Positions 6,351 through 14,128 of a stretch of 14,753 nt of DNA are shown here, piece by piece; positions within the stretch are counted from its first letter, which is position 1, and every line of letters begins with the position of its first letter. Below the pieces are notes generated by a model that was not told the origin of the DNA, ran no database searches, and saw only the letters and a list, made by a program, of their open reading frames with translations. Source of the DNA: Treponema sp. (lineage in GTDB: Bacteria; Spirochaetota; Spirochaetia; Treponematales; Treponemataceae); NCBI GenBank assembly GCA_017617145.1, contig JAFZWX010000182.1, positions 1 to 14,753 of the forward strand. The letters are read 5' to 3'. The position numbers and the translations under genes are program-made.

Positions 6351-7688
6351 ATGTTTACTATATTAACAATCGACGACGAAGAAAATATCCGCAATGGTCT
6401 GGCAGACAATTTTGAGCTTGAAGGCTATGCTGTAGAAAAAGCCTCTAACGGTAAGGAAGGTCTTGATAAAATTGCAAAAGGCGGTATTGACCTTGTAATA
6501 ACTGACCTTCGTATGGACGGCATGCCAGGCGAAGAAGTAGTACGCCATGTTACAACCGAAAATCCTGGTATTCCTATTATTGTTTTAACAGGTCACGGAA
6601 GCATAGAAGATGCCACAGCCGCAATAAAAGCCGGTGCCTACGATTTTTTAACAAAGCCGCTTGACCTTGATCACTTAAATCATATTGTAAAAAATGCCCT
6701 CAAAGGCCGCGAGCAGCAGCAGATTATTACAGAGCTTCAGCAGAAAATTAAATCTGGCGGACAAACCGACGGCATGATTGGAAAAAGTGCCGAACTCAAT
6801 CGTGTAAAAGAGCTTATTTCAAAAGCAGCACCATCCAAAGCAAATGTTCTTATTACAGGCGAAAGCGGTGTAGGTAAAGAGCTTGTTGCAAAGTCCATTC
6901 ACGAGCAGTCTCCACGAAAAGATAAGCCCTTTGTAATTGTTCACTGTGCCGCTCTTTCCGAAACATTGCTCGAAAGCGAATTATTTGGTTATGAAAAAGG
7001 TGCTTTTACCGGTGCAGACAGCCAGCATAAAGGTCGCTTTGAAGTAGCAAACGGTGGAACAATCTTTCTTGACGAAATTGGAGAAATAAATCAATCGACA
7101 CAAGTAAAGCTCCTTCGTGTAATTCAAGAAAAATCTTTTGAACGGGTAGGCGGAAACCAGCCTATTTCTGTAGATGTCCGTATTGTTGCCGCAACAAACC
7201 GTAATCTTGAAGAAGAAGTAAAAAATGGCCGCTTCCGTGAAGATTTGTTTTACCGCCTGAATGTTGTACGCATTCCAATGCCGCCACTCCGAGAACGCAA
7301 GGACGATATTCCGCTGCTTCTTCATAATTTCCTTAGAGAGTTTAATATTGAAAATGAAAAAAATATTACAGGCTTTGATAACCGTGCAAAGGCTGCAATC
7401 TTAAAATACAGCTGGCCAGGAAATATCCGCGAGCTCAAAAACTGTGTAGAAAGTGCAGTTGTAATGTGTACAGGCGATGAAATTAAAATAGAAGATTTAC
7501 CTGCAAGTGTACGCGAAAAGGGCGAAGAAAAAGTAATAAATATTCCTGTTGGAATGAAGCTTGATGATGCAGAGTTGCTCATCATTCAGGAAAACCTTGC
7601 CTTCTGCAATGGCAACAAAACAAAATGTGCAGAGCTATTGGGAATTGGCCGCAAAACCTTACACCGGAAATTGGGTGTGGATGAATAA
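6351..7688 (+). CDS. atoC: NtrC-family sigma-54-dependent response regulator
   Basis: A 445-residue activator with the full three-part build. The receiver domain (1-115) has acidic pocket D8/D9/E10, phospho-site D52, T80 and K102. The AAA+ domain (about 140-370) has Walker A GESGVGKE (170-177), the sigma-54-contact loop GAFTGA (217-222), Walker B TIFLDE, and YRLNVVRIPMPPLRER. A Fis-type helix-turn-helix (about 415-443) ends it. When phosphorylated by the upstream kinase it should drive sigma-54 promoters through ATP hydrolysis. GGAGG at 6340-6344 lies six bases before the ATG. It shares direction with the kinase gene and is probably read from the murG operon through the intervening repeat. 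No convincing sigma-54 site is visible in this window, so its targets are probably elsewhere. The symbol is by analogy. Confidence 0.94.
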   Translation: MFTILTIDDEENIRNGLADNFELEGYAVEKASNGKEGLDKIAKGGIDLVITDLRMDGMPGEEVVRHVTTENPGIPIIVLTGHGSIEDATAAIKAGAYDFLTKPLDLDHLNHIVKNALKGREQQQIITELQQKIKSGGQTDGMIGKSAELNRVKELISKAAPSKANVLITGESGVGKELVAKSIHEQSPRKDKPFVIVHCAALSETLLESELFGYEKGAFTGADSQHKGRFEVANGGTIFLDEIGEINQSTQVKLLRVIQEKSFERVGGNQPISVDVRIVAATNRNLEEEVKNGRFREDLFYRLNVVRIPMPPLRERKDDIPLLLHNFLREFNIENEKNITGFDNRAKAAILKYSWPGNIRELKNCVESAVVMCTGDEIKIEDLPASVREKGEEKVINIPVGMKLDDAELLIIQENLAFCNGNKTKCAELLGIGRKTLHRKLGVDE

Positions 7689-7724
7689 AAAAAATGGACT
7701 TTGCAGAAAAGTCTACAAAGTCCA
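7687..7724 (-). terminator. Intrinsic terminator of glgC (minus strand)
   Basis: TGGACTTTG (7695-7703) and CAAAGTCCA (7716-7724) form a perfect 9-bp stem. On the minus strand the stem is followed by a U8 tract (A7687-7694 on the plus strand), so it ends glgC transcription about 100 nt past its stop codon, right against the end of the regulator gene. On the plus strand the hairpin is followed by ATAAAAAAAG, not a U-tract, so it should act poorly for the regulator gene. Confidence 0.7.
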
Positions 7725-7757
7725 ATAAAAAAAGAAAAAAAATCAGTGAAGGGTAAT

Positions 7758-7824
7758 AGATTGTCGGGTCAAGCCCGACAATGACATTGTTAATTGTCAT
7801 TCCCGTGCTTGACACTGGAATCTC
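7758..7824. repeat. GGGTCAAGCCCG palindromic repeat, copy 2
   Basis: The same family as 6248-6331. The left arm begins GATTGTCGGGTCAAGCCCGA and carries the hairpin TTGTCGGG/CCCGACAA with loop TCAAG (7761-7781). AATGACA (7780-7786) pairs with TGTCATT (7795-7801). The right arm CCCGTGCTTGACACTGGAAT is a diverged complement of the left. It lies in the 3' untranslated part of glgC. Confidence 0.7.
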
Positions 7825-7827
7825 TCT

Positions 7828-9123
7828 TTAGATAACCGTTCCCGAAGGAATAACGGCACCTTTACGAATAACGATGATACCGTCGGCACTATAGAATGAA
7901 CCGTGGTCTCCGTCTTCGTATTTTTTACCGCTTACACCAATCTGACAATTGTCGCCGATACGTGCGTTCTTATCGATGATTGTATTTGCGATCTTGCAGT
8001 TTTGACCAATGCCTGTAACAGGTTTTCCCTGTGCAATGTAATCTGCCTTTTCATCATCGTCGTCGTAGTAATCGGCACCCATCATAATAACACCATCAAG
8101 CTCTGTTCCTTTCTCGATAATTGAGCGTACACCAATTACAGATTTGTTTAATTTACAGTCTGTAATGATACAACCCTCGGAAGTAAGAGAACTTGTAATA
8201 TCTGCCTTGTTGATTTTAGAAGGCGGAAGATTACGCATGTGTGTATATATTGGTGAATTGTTTGCATAAAAGTCAAAAGCCGGGCAAGGCTCTGTGAGCT
8301 GAATGTTTGCCTCGTAGAAACTTCTGATAGTTCCAATGTCCTCCCAGTAGCCGTCGAAAACATAAGAACAGATTTTTTTCTTACCGATTGCAAGCGGAAG
8401 GATTTCTTTACCAAAGTCTGTGTATTTTTCGTTTTCGCCAAGAAGACATTCTTCCATTGTCTTAGCATTAAAGATATAAATACCCATTGAAGCAAGGAAT
8501 TCTTTTTCAGGTGGAAGTGCTCCGCGTGCTTCTTGTGGTATCTTCCAGCTGTCAATATTCAAATCAGGCTTTGGTTTTTCCATAAACTCCTTAACCTGAC
8601 TGTTTTCATCAATCTTCATAATACCAAAACCAGAAGCGTCGTGGCGGTTTACAGCTGTTGTTGCAATTGTAATTTCGGCACCAGATTTAATGTGGGCAGC
8701 CATAAATGCGCGCAAATCCATCTTATAAAGCTGGTCACCAGAAAGGATTACATAATGTGTTGGTTTTTGTGTCTTGAAGTGAATGAAGTTCTTTCGAACA
8801 GCATCGGCAGTTCCTTCATACCAGCCAGAATGCTCCAGAGTCTGTTCTGCAGCAAGAATTTCTACGAATCCGCCAGAAAAGCGGTCAAAATTGTAGGAAT
8901 TAGAAATGTGCAGGTGAAGCGAAGCTGAGTTGAACTGTGTTAAAAGATATATTTTCTTGTAGCCGGAATTGATACAGTTAGAAAGCGGAATATCAACAAT
9001 GCGATATTTACCACCAAAAGAAACAGCCGGTTTAGAGCGTTCCTTTGTAAGAGGGTAAAGACGCGTACCTTTTCCTCCTCCCAAAATCAATGCCAGTACT
9101 CTTGGTTCTTCAGATTTTGCCAT
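7828..9123 (-). CDS. glgC: GlgC, glucose-1-phosphate adenylyltransferase
   Basis: Makes ADP-glucose from glucose-1-phosphate and ATP, the committed step of bacterial glycogen synthesis. It is 431 residues, normal length. N-terminal ALILGGGKGTRLYPLTKERS (11-30) is the nucleotide-binding signature, followed by KPAVSFGGKYRIVDIPLSNCINSG, WYEGTADAVR (101-110), the metal-binding SGDQLY (D130), SGFGIMKID, and EFMEKPK with the substrate-binding lysine. The C-terminal third (about 300-431) is a left-handed beta-helix domain. AGGAG (complement of 9134-9138) precedes the ATG by about ten bases. It is transcribed alone from a promoter at 9162-9190, convergent with the regulator gene and divergent from the lipoprotein gene. 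No glycogen synthase or branching enzyme is adjacent. Confidence 0.96.
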   Translation of the reverse strand: MAKSEEPRVLALILGGGKGTRLYPLTKERSKPAVSFGGKYRIVDIPLSNCINSGYKKIYLLTQFNSASLHLHISNSYNFDRFSGGFVEILAAEQTLEHSGWYEGTADAVRKNFIHFKTQKPTHYVILSGDQLYKMDLRAFMAAHIKSGAEITIATTAVNRHDASGFGIMKIDENSQVKEFMEKPKPDLNIDSWKIPQEARGALPPEKEFLASMGIYIFNAKTMEECLLGENEKYTDFGKEILPLAIGKKKICSYVFDGYWEDIGTIRSFYEANIQLTEPCPAFDFYANNSPIYTHMRNLPPSKINKADITSSLTSEGCIITDCKLNKSVIGVRSIIEKGTELDGVIMMGADYYDDDDEKADYIAQGKPVTGIGQNCKIANTIIDKNARIGDNCQIGVSGKKYEDGDHGSFYSADGIIVIRKGAVIPSGTVI

Positions 9124-9161
9124 ATATAAAAGTCTCCTGTTAGTTTGCGAATGTATCTTTA

Positions 9162-9190
9162 ATTATAAATCCAAAAATTCAAAATTGCAA
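9162..9190 (-). promoter_or_regulatory. glgC promoter
   Basis: Read on the minus strand: TTGCAA (9185-9190), a 17-bp spacer and TATAAT (9162-9167). Initiation would fall near 9155, giving a leader of about 30 nt that includes the Shine-Dalgarno sequence. Confidence 0.65.
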
Positions 9191-9219
9191 ACTTTTAATT
9201 ATAATTATGCCTATAAATA

Positions 9220-9291
9220 TGCCAGAGATTAATTGCCCCCGAGGCAACAGGGCGAAGAGGGAGTTGCCTCGGGTTCAATAAATCTCTGGCA
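9220..9291. repeat. 72-nt near-perfect hairpin between divergent genes
   Basis: Two 29-nt arms (9220-9248 and 9263-9291) are complementary at 26 of 29 positions around a 14-nt purine-rich loop. The arms begin TGCCAGAGATT and end CCCGAGGCAAC. No U-tract follows on either strand, so it is not a simple terminator. It lies upstream of both divergent promoters, 27 bp before the -35 box of the lipoprotein gene. It may be a mobile palindrome, a transcription insulator or a protein-binding site. Confidence 0.75.
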
Positions 9292-9318
9292 CAATTTACA
9301 TAATAAAAAATTTAAAAA

Positions 9319-9346
9319 TTGACATATAGGTCGGGGGGGGTATTAT
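9319..9346 (+). promoter_or_regulatory. Promoter with G8 tract in its spacer
   Basis: TTGACA (9319-9324, perfect -35), a 16-bp spacer and TATTAT (9341-9346). The last eight spacer bases (9333-9340) are an uninterrupted run of G, directly abutting the -10 box. Slippage in such a run would change the -35/-10 spacing one base at a time. In T. pallidum, poly-G tract length is reported to control several tpr promoters. Confidence 0.75.
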
Positions 9347-9377
9347 AGAAGAAAATACTCAAATTTGGAGGCTTTTA

Positions 9378-12300
9378 ATGAAAGTTAAAAAATCTTTAAT
9401 TACTTTGTTAATGAGCTTTTCGTTGATAATGTCAATGATGCTCGTTTCTTGTCCTGATCCTAATAGTGTTGGCGATGCCGATGTTATTAGGAATGAAAAA
9501 ACTGGAGTTAAATTTGAAAATACTTCAGAAGGAATTAAAATTTCCTGGTCAGATATTTCTGCTGATGCAGCATATATTTCTGTTAGGAGTTACACATCTG
9601 ATTCATGGTTAGGAAGTTATTATTTATTTGAAATTTTCGATTTAAAATCACAAAAGTCTGTAATAGATAAATATGTTACTCCTGGTAAAGAATATCAATA
9701 TTCCATTGAGGTTCGCAATAAGAATAATAACTGGATTGCTTCAAGTAATGAATGGATTAAAATAACAGCACTTGGTGGTAAAGGCGAGCTTGATTATAAT
9801 CTAACACCGAATAATGATGGAATTAAGTTAACAAAAACCGCTTCTTCTAATAAATCGCGATTCTCATTTGTAAGAAGTGGTAATTATTATAGTTCTGAAT
9901 ATAATTTTAATAAAACTGGTAATCTTGATTTTACAGATAAATATGTAGATGCAAACAAAGAATACACATATAGACTTAATGAACAGATTGGTTCTACAGG
10001 TTACTGGGAGAATGGACAAAGAGTAGAATACGATGATGTTGTAGAATATCCTAGATATAAAGAAAAAAAAGTAACTGCCACAGGTGGTTCTGGCTCAATA
10101 AAATTTTTAACTGTGCCACAAGCTGTTTATTCAGCAGAAAATAATAGCGTTGAACTAACAACAGATCCTGTTTTTTCTGTAACATCAAACGATTGGAGTC
10201 TGCAGCCTTATTATCATAGGGATGGCTGGGGTTCTGGAAGCTTATTCGATTCTTTTAGCTCTAATAACAAAACCTCAACTATTTATTCATGGAGAGAAGA
10301 AGGCGAATACACGCTTGAAGATTGTTGGGTGAAACTAAGTTTTGATGATTATTCTATCGGCTATTGGGAAGTAAATTCAGAGGAATCAGAAACCTTAAAA
10401 AATCTTCCTCAAACAATTACAGTTTCAGACGAAAATAAATTCCATCTTGAAGCAACTCCAACTGCCGAAGGAATTAAACTTGAATGGAAAAAACTCCCAC
10501 AAGGTACAACAAGACTTGAAATTGATGATGATATTTTGGGTGAATTGTTTGAAATTAACGATTTAACTAATATAACCTCTGTTACCGATAAATATGTTTC
10601 AAAGGATAAAGAATATTCATATCGTGTTATAGCAAGAAATGCTAATGGTGACTGGTTGGAAGACAGTTCCTGGAAAACTGTTACTGCAACAGGCGGTGCT
10701 GGTGAAAACAAGTTTGACATACAGGCAACTACCGACGGTATTAAGATTACCGGTACAAGAATTTCAGATGCTTCTAGCTTTGTAATCCTTAAATCCTCTT
10801 CTGATAACAATGACAATGAAGACAAAATATATCTTAATGATACAAACCAAAACTTTGATTTTACAGATGTTTTTGTTGTTCCTGGAAAAGAGTATTATTA
10901 TTCTGTAAGGGCAAGAATAGGAGAAGAAGGTTACTGGAGAAATGATGTTTATACCGGTTATGATGATTTAGTTGAATATCCACGATATGAAATTAAACAA
11001 GCAAAAGCAACCGGCGGTTGTGGAGATATAAAGATTACAAATAAACCTTCAGTAACTTATAATTCATCAGCTTGTGAATTTACATTCTCAAAAGCTCTTG
11101 AATTTTCAGTTGAACCAGAATCTTATACTATATTTTTTAATTATAGAAAGGAAAATTGGGGTTCTTCATTATTATATTATGATTCACGGTATAATCAAAA
11201 TTTAAAAACAGGCTTAAATAATAGTGATGCAATTGGTGAATGGAACTTTAATAGATACTGGCTTACATTAAGATTTGATACATATTCCTATGAACATGAG
11301 GCAGATAATCTTGATGAATTTGAATCATTCCCTGCTAATCTAAATCTTTCAGAACAGGCTAAACCAAAGCTTACTGCAACTCCAACTGATGAAGGAATAA
11401 AATTCCAGTGGGAAAATTTACCGGAAAATTATCAGACTATTCAAGTAATATATAGAAATAAGAATGGAAATACAGACAATTGTATTGAAATTAAGGATAA
11501 AACAAAAACTGAATTTACAGCAACTTTACTCAATAAATCTACAGAATATAATTGTCGTATTGATGTTCTAAATTCAAATGGTCGATGGATTTCTAGTGAG
11601 ACTGTTAGCGTAACAACAAAAGCCAATGCCGGTGAAGGTGAACCAAAAATTACCAATAACCCTGCAGCAACTTTTGATAATAAAAATACTGTAACCTTCA
11701 CAGTCCTTCCACAAATAGAACTTTCTCAAGACTATGAATGGGAATTAAACTTTAACTATAGATATAGTAATGGAAACACTCGAGAATTATATGAATGTCG
11801 TAAAGGAGATCAGGGGCTTAAAAAAACTATTAGAAATGACATAGAAATGGGTACCTGGACTTTTGATAATATTCATATTTGGGTAAACACAGATGATTTC
11901 ACTTATAATTATACTGATTATAATGTGTCAAATCTTCCAAATATTCCACAAACTATAGTACTTTCCGAAGAAAATCAGTTCAGAGCAGTTACAACTGCAA
12001 CAGATGACGGAATTAAAATTGAATGGAAGAACCTTCCGGAAGGAACAAAACAAATTGAGATATGGTCAAGATATTCAGTAGGTAATCAAGGATTTGAATC
12101 TACCGTTGGTTATATATACAATTTAAAAGATATTTCTTCTTTTACAGATATATATGTAGATGCAGGGACAAATTATACTTACTACATCGTGGCCGTAACT
12201 GAAAATAATTGGATACGATCAAAAGAAATAACTGTAAAAGCAACAGCAGGTTCTGGTGAAAGACAGCTTACTGCAACTGCAGATACAACTGGTATTCATT

Positions 12301-12929
12301 TCACTGGAGAAAAAACTTTGGCAGATTCAGATATTCGAATAGATAGACATGTGAGTGAATCAAATAACTCTAACTATGCTTCTTTAGATAACTTCAAGTC
12401 TTCTACAAAACAGATTAGTGCTACAGATTACTGGGTATCTGACGGACAAGAATATATATACAGAATTAAAGAAAGCCCAAAAGAGAATTCTCATTGGGAG
12501 GGTGATGTTTGGATTAGTGGAGATGATTATCTTGTATATCCAAGATATAAATCAATAATTATTAAAGCAAAAGGTGGTTTGGGCTCTCTAAGAATTACTA
12601 ATAATCCAGCTGCTACTTTTGATTCACAAGCATCTTCTGCTGATGATATGGTCAATTTCTCGGTTAATCCAAAAATTCCAATTCCAAATGGTTCAGATTA
12701 TAATTTTAGAATTGAATTCAATTATTACCGCAATAACTATAATAATACATACATATATTATGATTCAAATAAAAATGATTCATGGGTATATAATAATAAT
12801 CAGAATTCTGGAAAATGGGATTTAAATCGATATTATATTTTTGTTAATTTAAACGACTATTGGTATTATGAAAATAATATAAATGATTTGTCAAATCTTT
12901 CAGGAATACCACAATCGCTGACTTTCTAG
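9378..12929 (+). CDS. Large modular surface lipoprotein, ABC-repeat architecture
   Basis: A 1183-residue protein of unrecognised function. It opens with a lipoprotein signal peptide: basic MKVKK, a hydrophobic core, lipobox LVSC with C25 as the predicted lipidated residue. The rest is eleven modules of about 95-115 residues of three kinds. A modules are fibronectin-III-like (EGIKISW, KEYxY, KxTATGG): about 42-137, 353-445, 661-754, 864-961. B modules (DGIKxT, YW, YDDVVEYPRYK): about 138-238, 446-550, 962-1068. C modules (ITNNPAATF, NFNYR, GxWxFNRYWL, a Tyr-rich end, LPQTI): about 239-352, 551-660, 755-863, 1069-1183. The order is ABC-ABC-AC-ABC. There is no transmembrane anchor, protease or enzyme motif, which suggests a surface adhesin or scaffold. 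GGAGG at 9367-9371 lies six bases before the ATG. Probable phase-variable promoter; monocistronic. Confidence 0.85.
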   Translation: MKVKKSLITLLMSFSLIMSMMLVSCPDPNSVGDADVIRNEKTGVKFENTSEGIKISWSDISADAAYISVRSYTSDSWLGSYYLFEIFDLKSQKSVIDKYVTPGKEYQYSIEVRNKNNNWIASSNEWIKITALGGKGELDYNLTPNNDGIKLTKTASSNKSRFSFVRSGNYYSSEYNFNKTGNLDFTDKYVDANKEYTYRLNEQIGSTGYWENGQRVEYDDVVEYPRYKEKKVTATGGSGSIKFLTVPQAVYSAENNSVELTTDPVFSVTSNDWSLQPYYHRDGWGSGSLFDSFSSNNKTSTIYSWREEGEYTLEDCWVKLSFDDYSIGYWEVNSEESETLKNLPQTITVSDENKFHLEATPTAEGIKLEWKKLPQGTTRLEIDDDILGELFEINDLTNITSVTDKYVSKDKEYSYRVIARNANGDWLEDSSWKTVTATGGAGENKFDIQATTDGIKITGTRISDASSFVILKSSSDNNDNEDKIYLNDTNQNFDFTDVFVVPGKEYYYSVRARIGEEGYWRNDVYTGYDDLVEYPRYEIKQAKATGGCGDIKITNKPSVTYNSSACEFTFSKALEFSVEPESYTIFFNYRKENWGSSLLYYDSRYNQNLKTGLNNSDAIGEWNFNRYWLTLRFDTYSYEHEADNLDEFESFPANLNLSEQAKPKLTATPTDEGIKFQWENLPENYQTIQVIYRNKNGNTDNCIEIKDKTKTEFTATLLNKSTEYNCRIDVLNSNGRWISSETVSVTTKANAGEGEPKITNNPAATFDNKNTVTFTVLPQIELSQDYEWELNFNYRYSNGNTRELYECRKGDQGLKKTIRNDIEMGTWTFDNIHIWVNTDDFTYNYTDYNVSNLPNIPQTIVLSEENQFRAVTTATDDGIKIEWKNLPEGTKQIEIWSRYSVGNQGFESTVGYIYNLKDISSFTDIYVDAGTNYTYYIVAVTENNWIRSKEITVKATAGSGERQLTATADTTGIHFTGEKTLADSDIRIDRHVSESNNSNYASLDNFKSSTKQISATDYWVSDGQEYIYRIKESPKENSHWEGDVWISGDDYLVYPRYKSIIIKAKGGLGSLRITNNPAATFDSQASSADDMVNFSVNPKIPIPNGSDYNFRIEFNYYRNNYNNTYIYYDSNKNDSWVYNNNQNSGKWDLNRYYIFVNLNDYWYYENNINDLSNLSGIPQSLTF

Positions 12930-12952
12930 TTTTTATAACATAACCAAAACTT

Positions 12953-12987
12953 AAACGCCATTGCTTTCCTCGCAATGGCGTTTTTTT
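12953..12987 (+). terminator. Intrinsic terminator of the lipoprotein gene
   Basis: AAACGCCATTGC (12953-12964) pairs perfectly with GCAATGGCGTTT (12972-12983) around a 7-nt loop and is followed by T12981-12987. This is a strong terminator 24 nt after the stop codon. Confidence 0.9.
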
Positions 12988-13127
12988 ACTTTTTTCACGG
13001 TTTTTTCTCATATTTTTGTAAGAAGTCCACTTTTTTTTTAATACTATATATGAGAATTTTTTTTATTCTCTCTATCTCTTATTTTATTATTCTTTACGTA
13101 CCTTCTGGGCGGAAAGTGGAGGATGTT

Positions 13128-13982
13128 ATGTCCAATGAAATTTATAATCCGAAACCGATTGAAGAGCTTACTTTTACTGATGATGGTATGTTCCAAGCTG
13201 TTCTACATCAAGAAAATGTCTGTGCAGATCTTATCGAGCGGTTACTTCATGTCAAGGTAAGTAGAATTGAGTATCCAGAGCTTGAAAAGCAGATTGCACC
13301 TTTCTTCACAACAAAAGGAGTTAGACTCGATGTCTATCTTAAAAATGAAGATAAAATAATCGACATTGAGATTCAATGCTACAGACAGTTTGCTCTTGGC
13401 AAAAGAACTCGTTATTATCAATCCATGATTGATATGGACTGTCTTATGAAAGGTCAGCCTTATCCTGAAATGAAGGAAAGCTATATTCTTTTTATCTGCA
13501 AGGATGATCCGTTTGAAACAGGTGAAAAAGATGAAAAGGGCAATGATAAATACTATGGTTTACCATGTTATACTTTTCGTAATGTATGCAAAGAAAATTC
13601 TAATGTAAATTTGAATGACAAATCGTTAAAAGTGATTTATAATGCAAATGCATACGCAGATGAAAAAGATGAAAAAATTAAGGAATTTCTGCGTTATGTA
13701 ATGACTAATGATGCCGGTGAAGATGATTTTACTAAACGTCTTGCTGCAATTGTAGAAGAACTTAAGGATAACGATAAATTTAGGAGTGATTACGCTGCTA
13801 TGAATTTACACGATTGGGATCTAACTAGAAGAGCAAAAGAAGCTGGTATTGAAGAAGGCGAACACAAAAATGCAGTAAAAAGTGCAAAAAACTTTTTAAA
13901 AGAAAAAATTGCACCAGAAGTAATTGCTCGTTGTGTAGGTCTTTCTCTACAAGAAGTCCAGGACCTTGTCAAACAAGAGTGA
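13128..13982 (+). CDS. Rpn-family PD-(D/E)XK nuclease / putative transposase
   Basis: A 284-residue protein matching the Rpn (recombination-promoting nuclease) / PD-(D/E)XK transposase-like family. Near the N-terminus: ELTFTDDGMFQAVL and ENVCADLIERLL. The catalytic core is VRLDVYL (D68), then IIDIEIQ (E81, Q83), then GKRTRYYQSMID. The C-terminus is helical and charged (AGIEEGEHKNAVKSAKNF). The family is DNA-cleaving in E. coli and often multicopy in spirochaetes and rumen bacteria; whether it mobilises anything is unclear. I chose the ATG at 13128 because GGAGG (13118-13122) lies five bases before it and the protein then begins as the family does. The open frame extends upstream to 12975, but that start lies inside the previous terminator and encodes a Phe-rich run. 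No terminal inverted repeats are evident around it. Confidence 0.85.
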   Translation: MSNEIYNPKPIEELTFTDDGMFQAVLHQENVCADLIERLLHVKVSRIEYPELEKQIAPFFTTKGVRLDVYLKNEDKIIDIEIQCYRQFALGKRTRYYQSMIDMDCLMKGQPYPEMKESYILFICKDDPFETGEKDEKGNDKYYGLPCYTFRNVCKENSNVNLNDKSLKVIYNANAYADEKDEKIKEFLRYVMTNDAGEDDFTKRLAAIVEELKDNDKFRSDYAAMNLHDWDLTRRAKEAGIEEGEHKNAVKSAKNFLKEKIAPEVIARCVGLSLQEVQDLVKQE

Positions 13983-14011
13983 TTGCACTCAAAATCAAAA
14001 CATTTTTTTTC

Positions 14012-14038
14012 TAAACTTTCCTCTTGAAATTCCGACAT
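14012..14038 (+). promoter_or_regulatory. Possible sigma-28 (FliA/SigD) promoter for the flagellar gene
   Basis: TAAA (14012-14015), exactly 15 bases, then TCCGACAT (14031-14038). The motility sigma consensus is TAAA-N15-GCCGATAT, so six of eight -10 bases match at the standard spacing. It lies 91 bp upstream of the flgF-like start. An overlapping weak sigma-70-like pair (TTGAAA 14024, TAAGAT 14045, spacer 15) is the alternative. Confidence 0.45.
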
Positions 14039-14064
14039 TAAAGGTAAGATGTAAACAAATGCGA

Positions 14065-14083
14065 CCCTTCGACAAGCTCAGGG
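14065..14083. repeat. TTCGACAAGCTCAGG-type interspersed repeat
   Basis: CCCTTCGACAAGCTCAGGG is a short imperfect palindrome (CCCT/AGGG ends) that I recognise as a motif dispersed in intergenic DNA of many unrelated bacteria. Here it lies in the leader of the flagellar gene. A second small stem, ACTGAC (14087-14092) with GTCAGT (14117-14122), reaches into the ribosome-binding site. Confidence 0.5.
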
Positions 14084-14128
14084 ATCACTGACTTGGTAAG
14101 GACCGCGAAACAGGAGGTCAGTCATAAT

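Noticed and set aside
7695..7724. Terminator of the NtrC-type regulator on the plus strand
   Set aside because: The U-tract is present only on the minus-strand reading; on the plus strand the stem is followed by A-rich sequence.
9287..9302. TGGCACAATTTACAT as a sigma-54 promoter of the lipoprotein gene
   Set aside because: The -12 GC is missing and spacing is off; TGGCA is the end of the 72-nt hairpin, and a good sigma-70 promoter lies downstream.
12975..13127. N-terminal 51-residue extension of the Rpn frame as a membrane segment
   Set aside because: The upstream ATG lies inside the preceding terminator stem, there is no ribosome-binding site for it, and the Phe-rich run simply reflects T-rich DNA. 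GGAGG before 13128 marks the true start.
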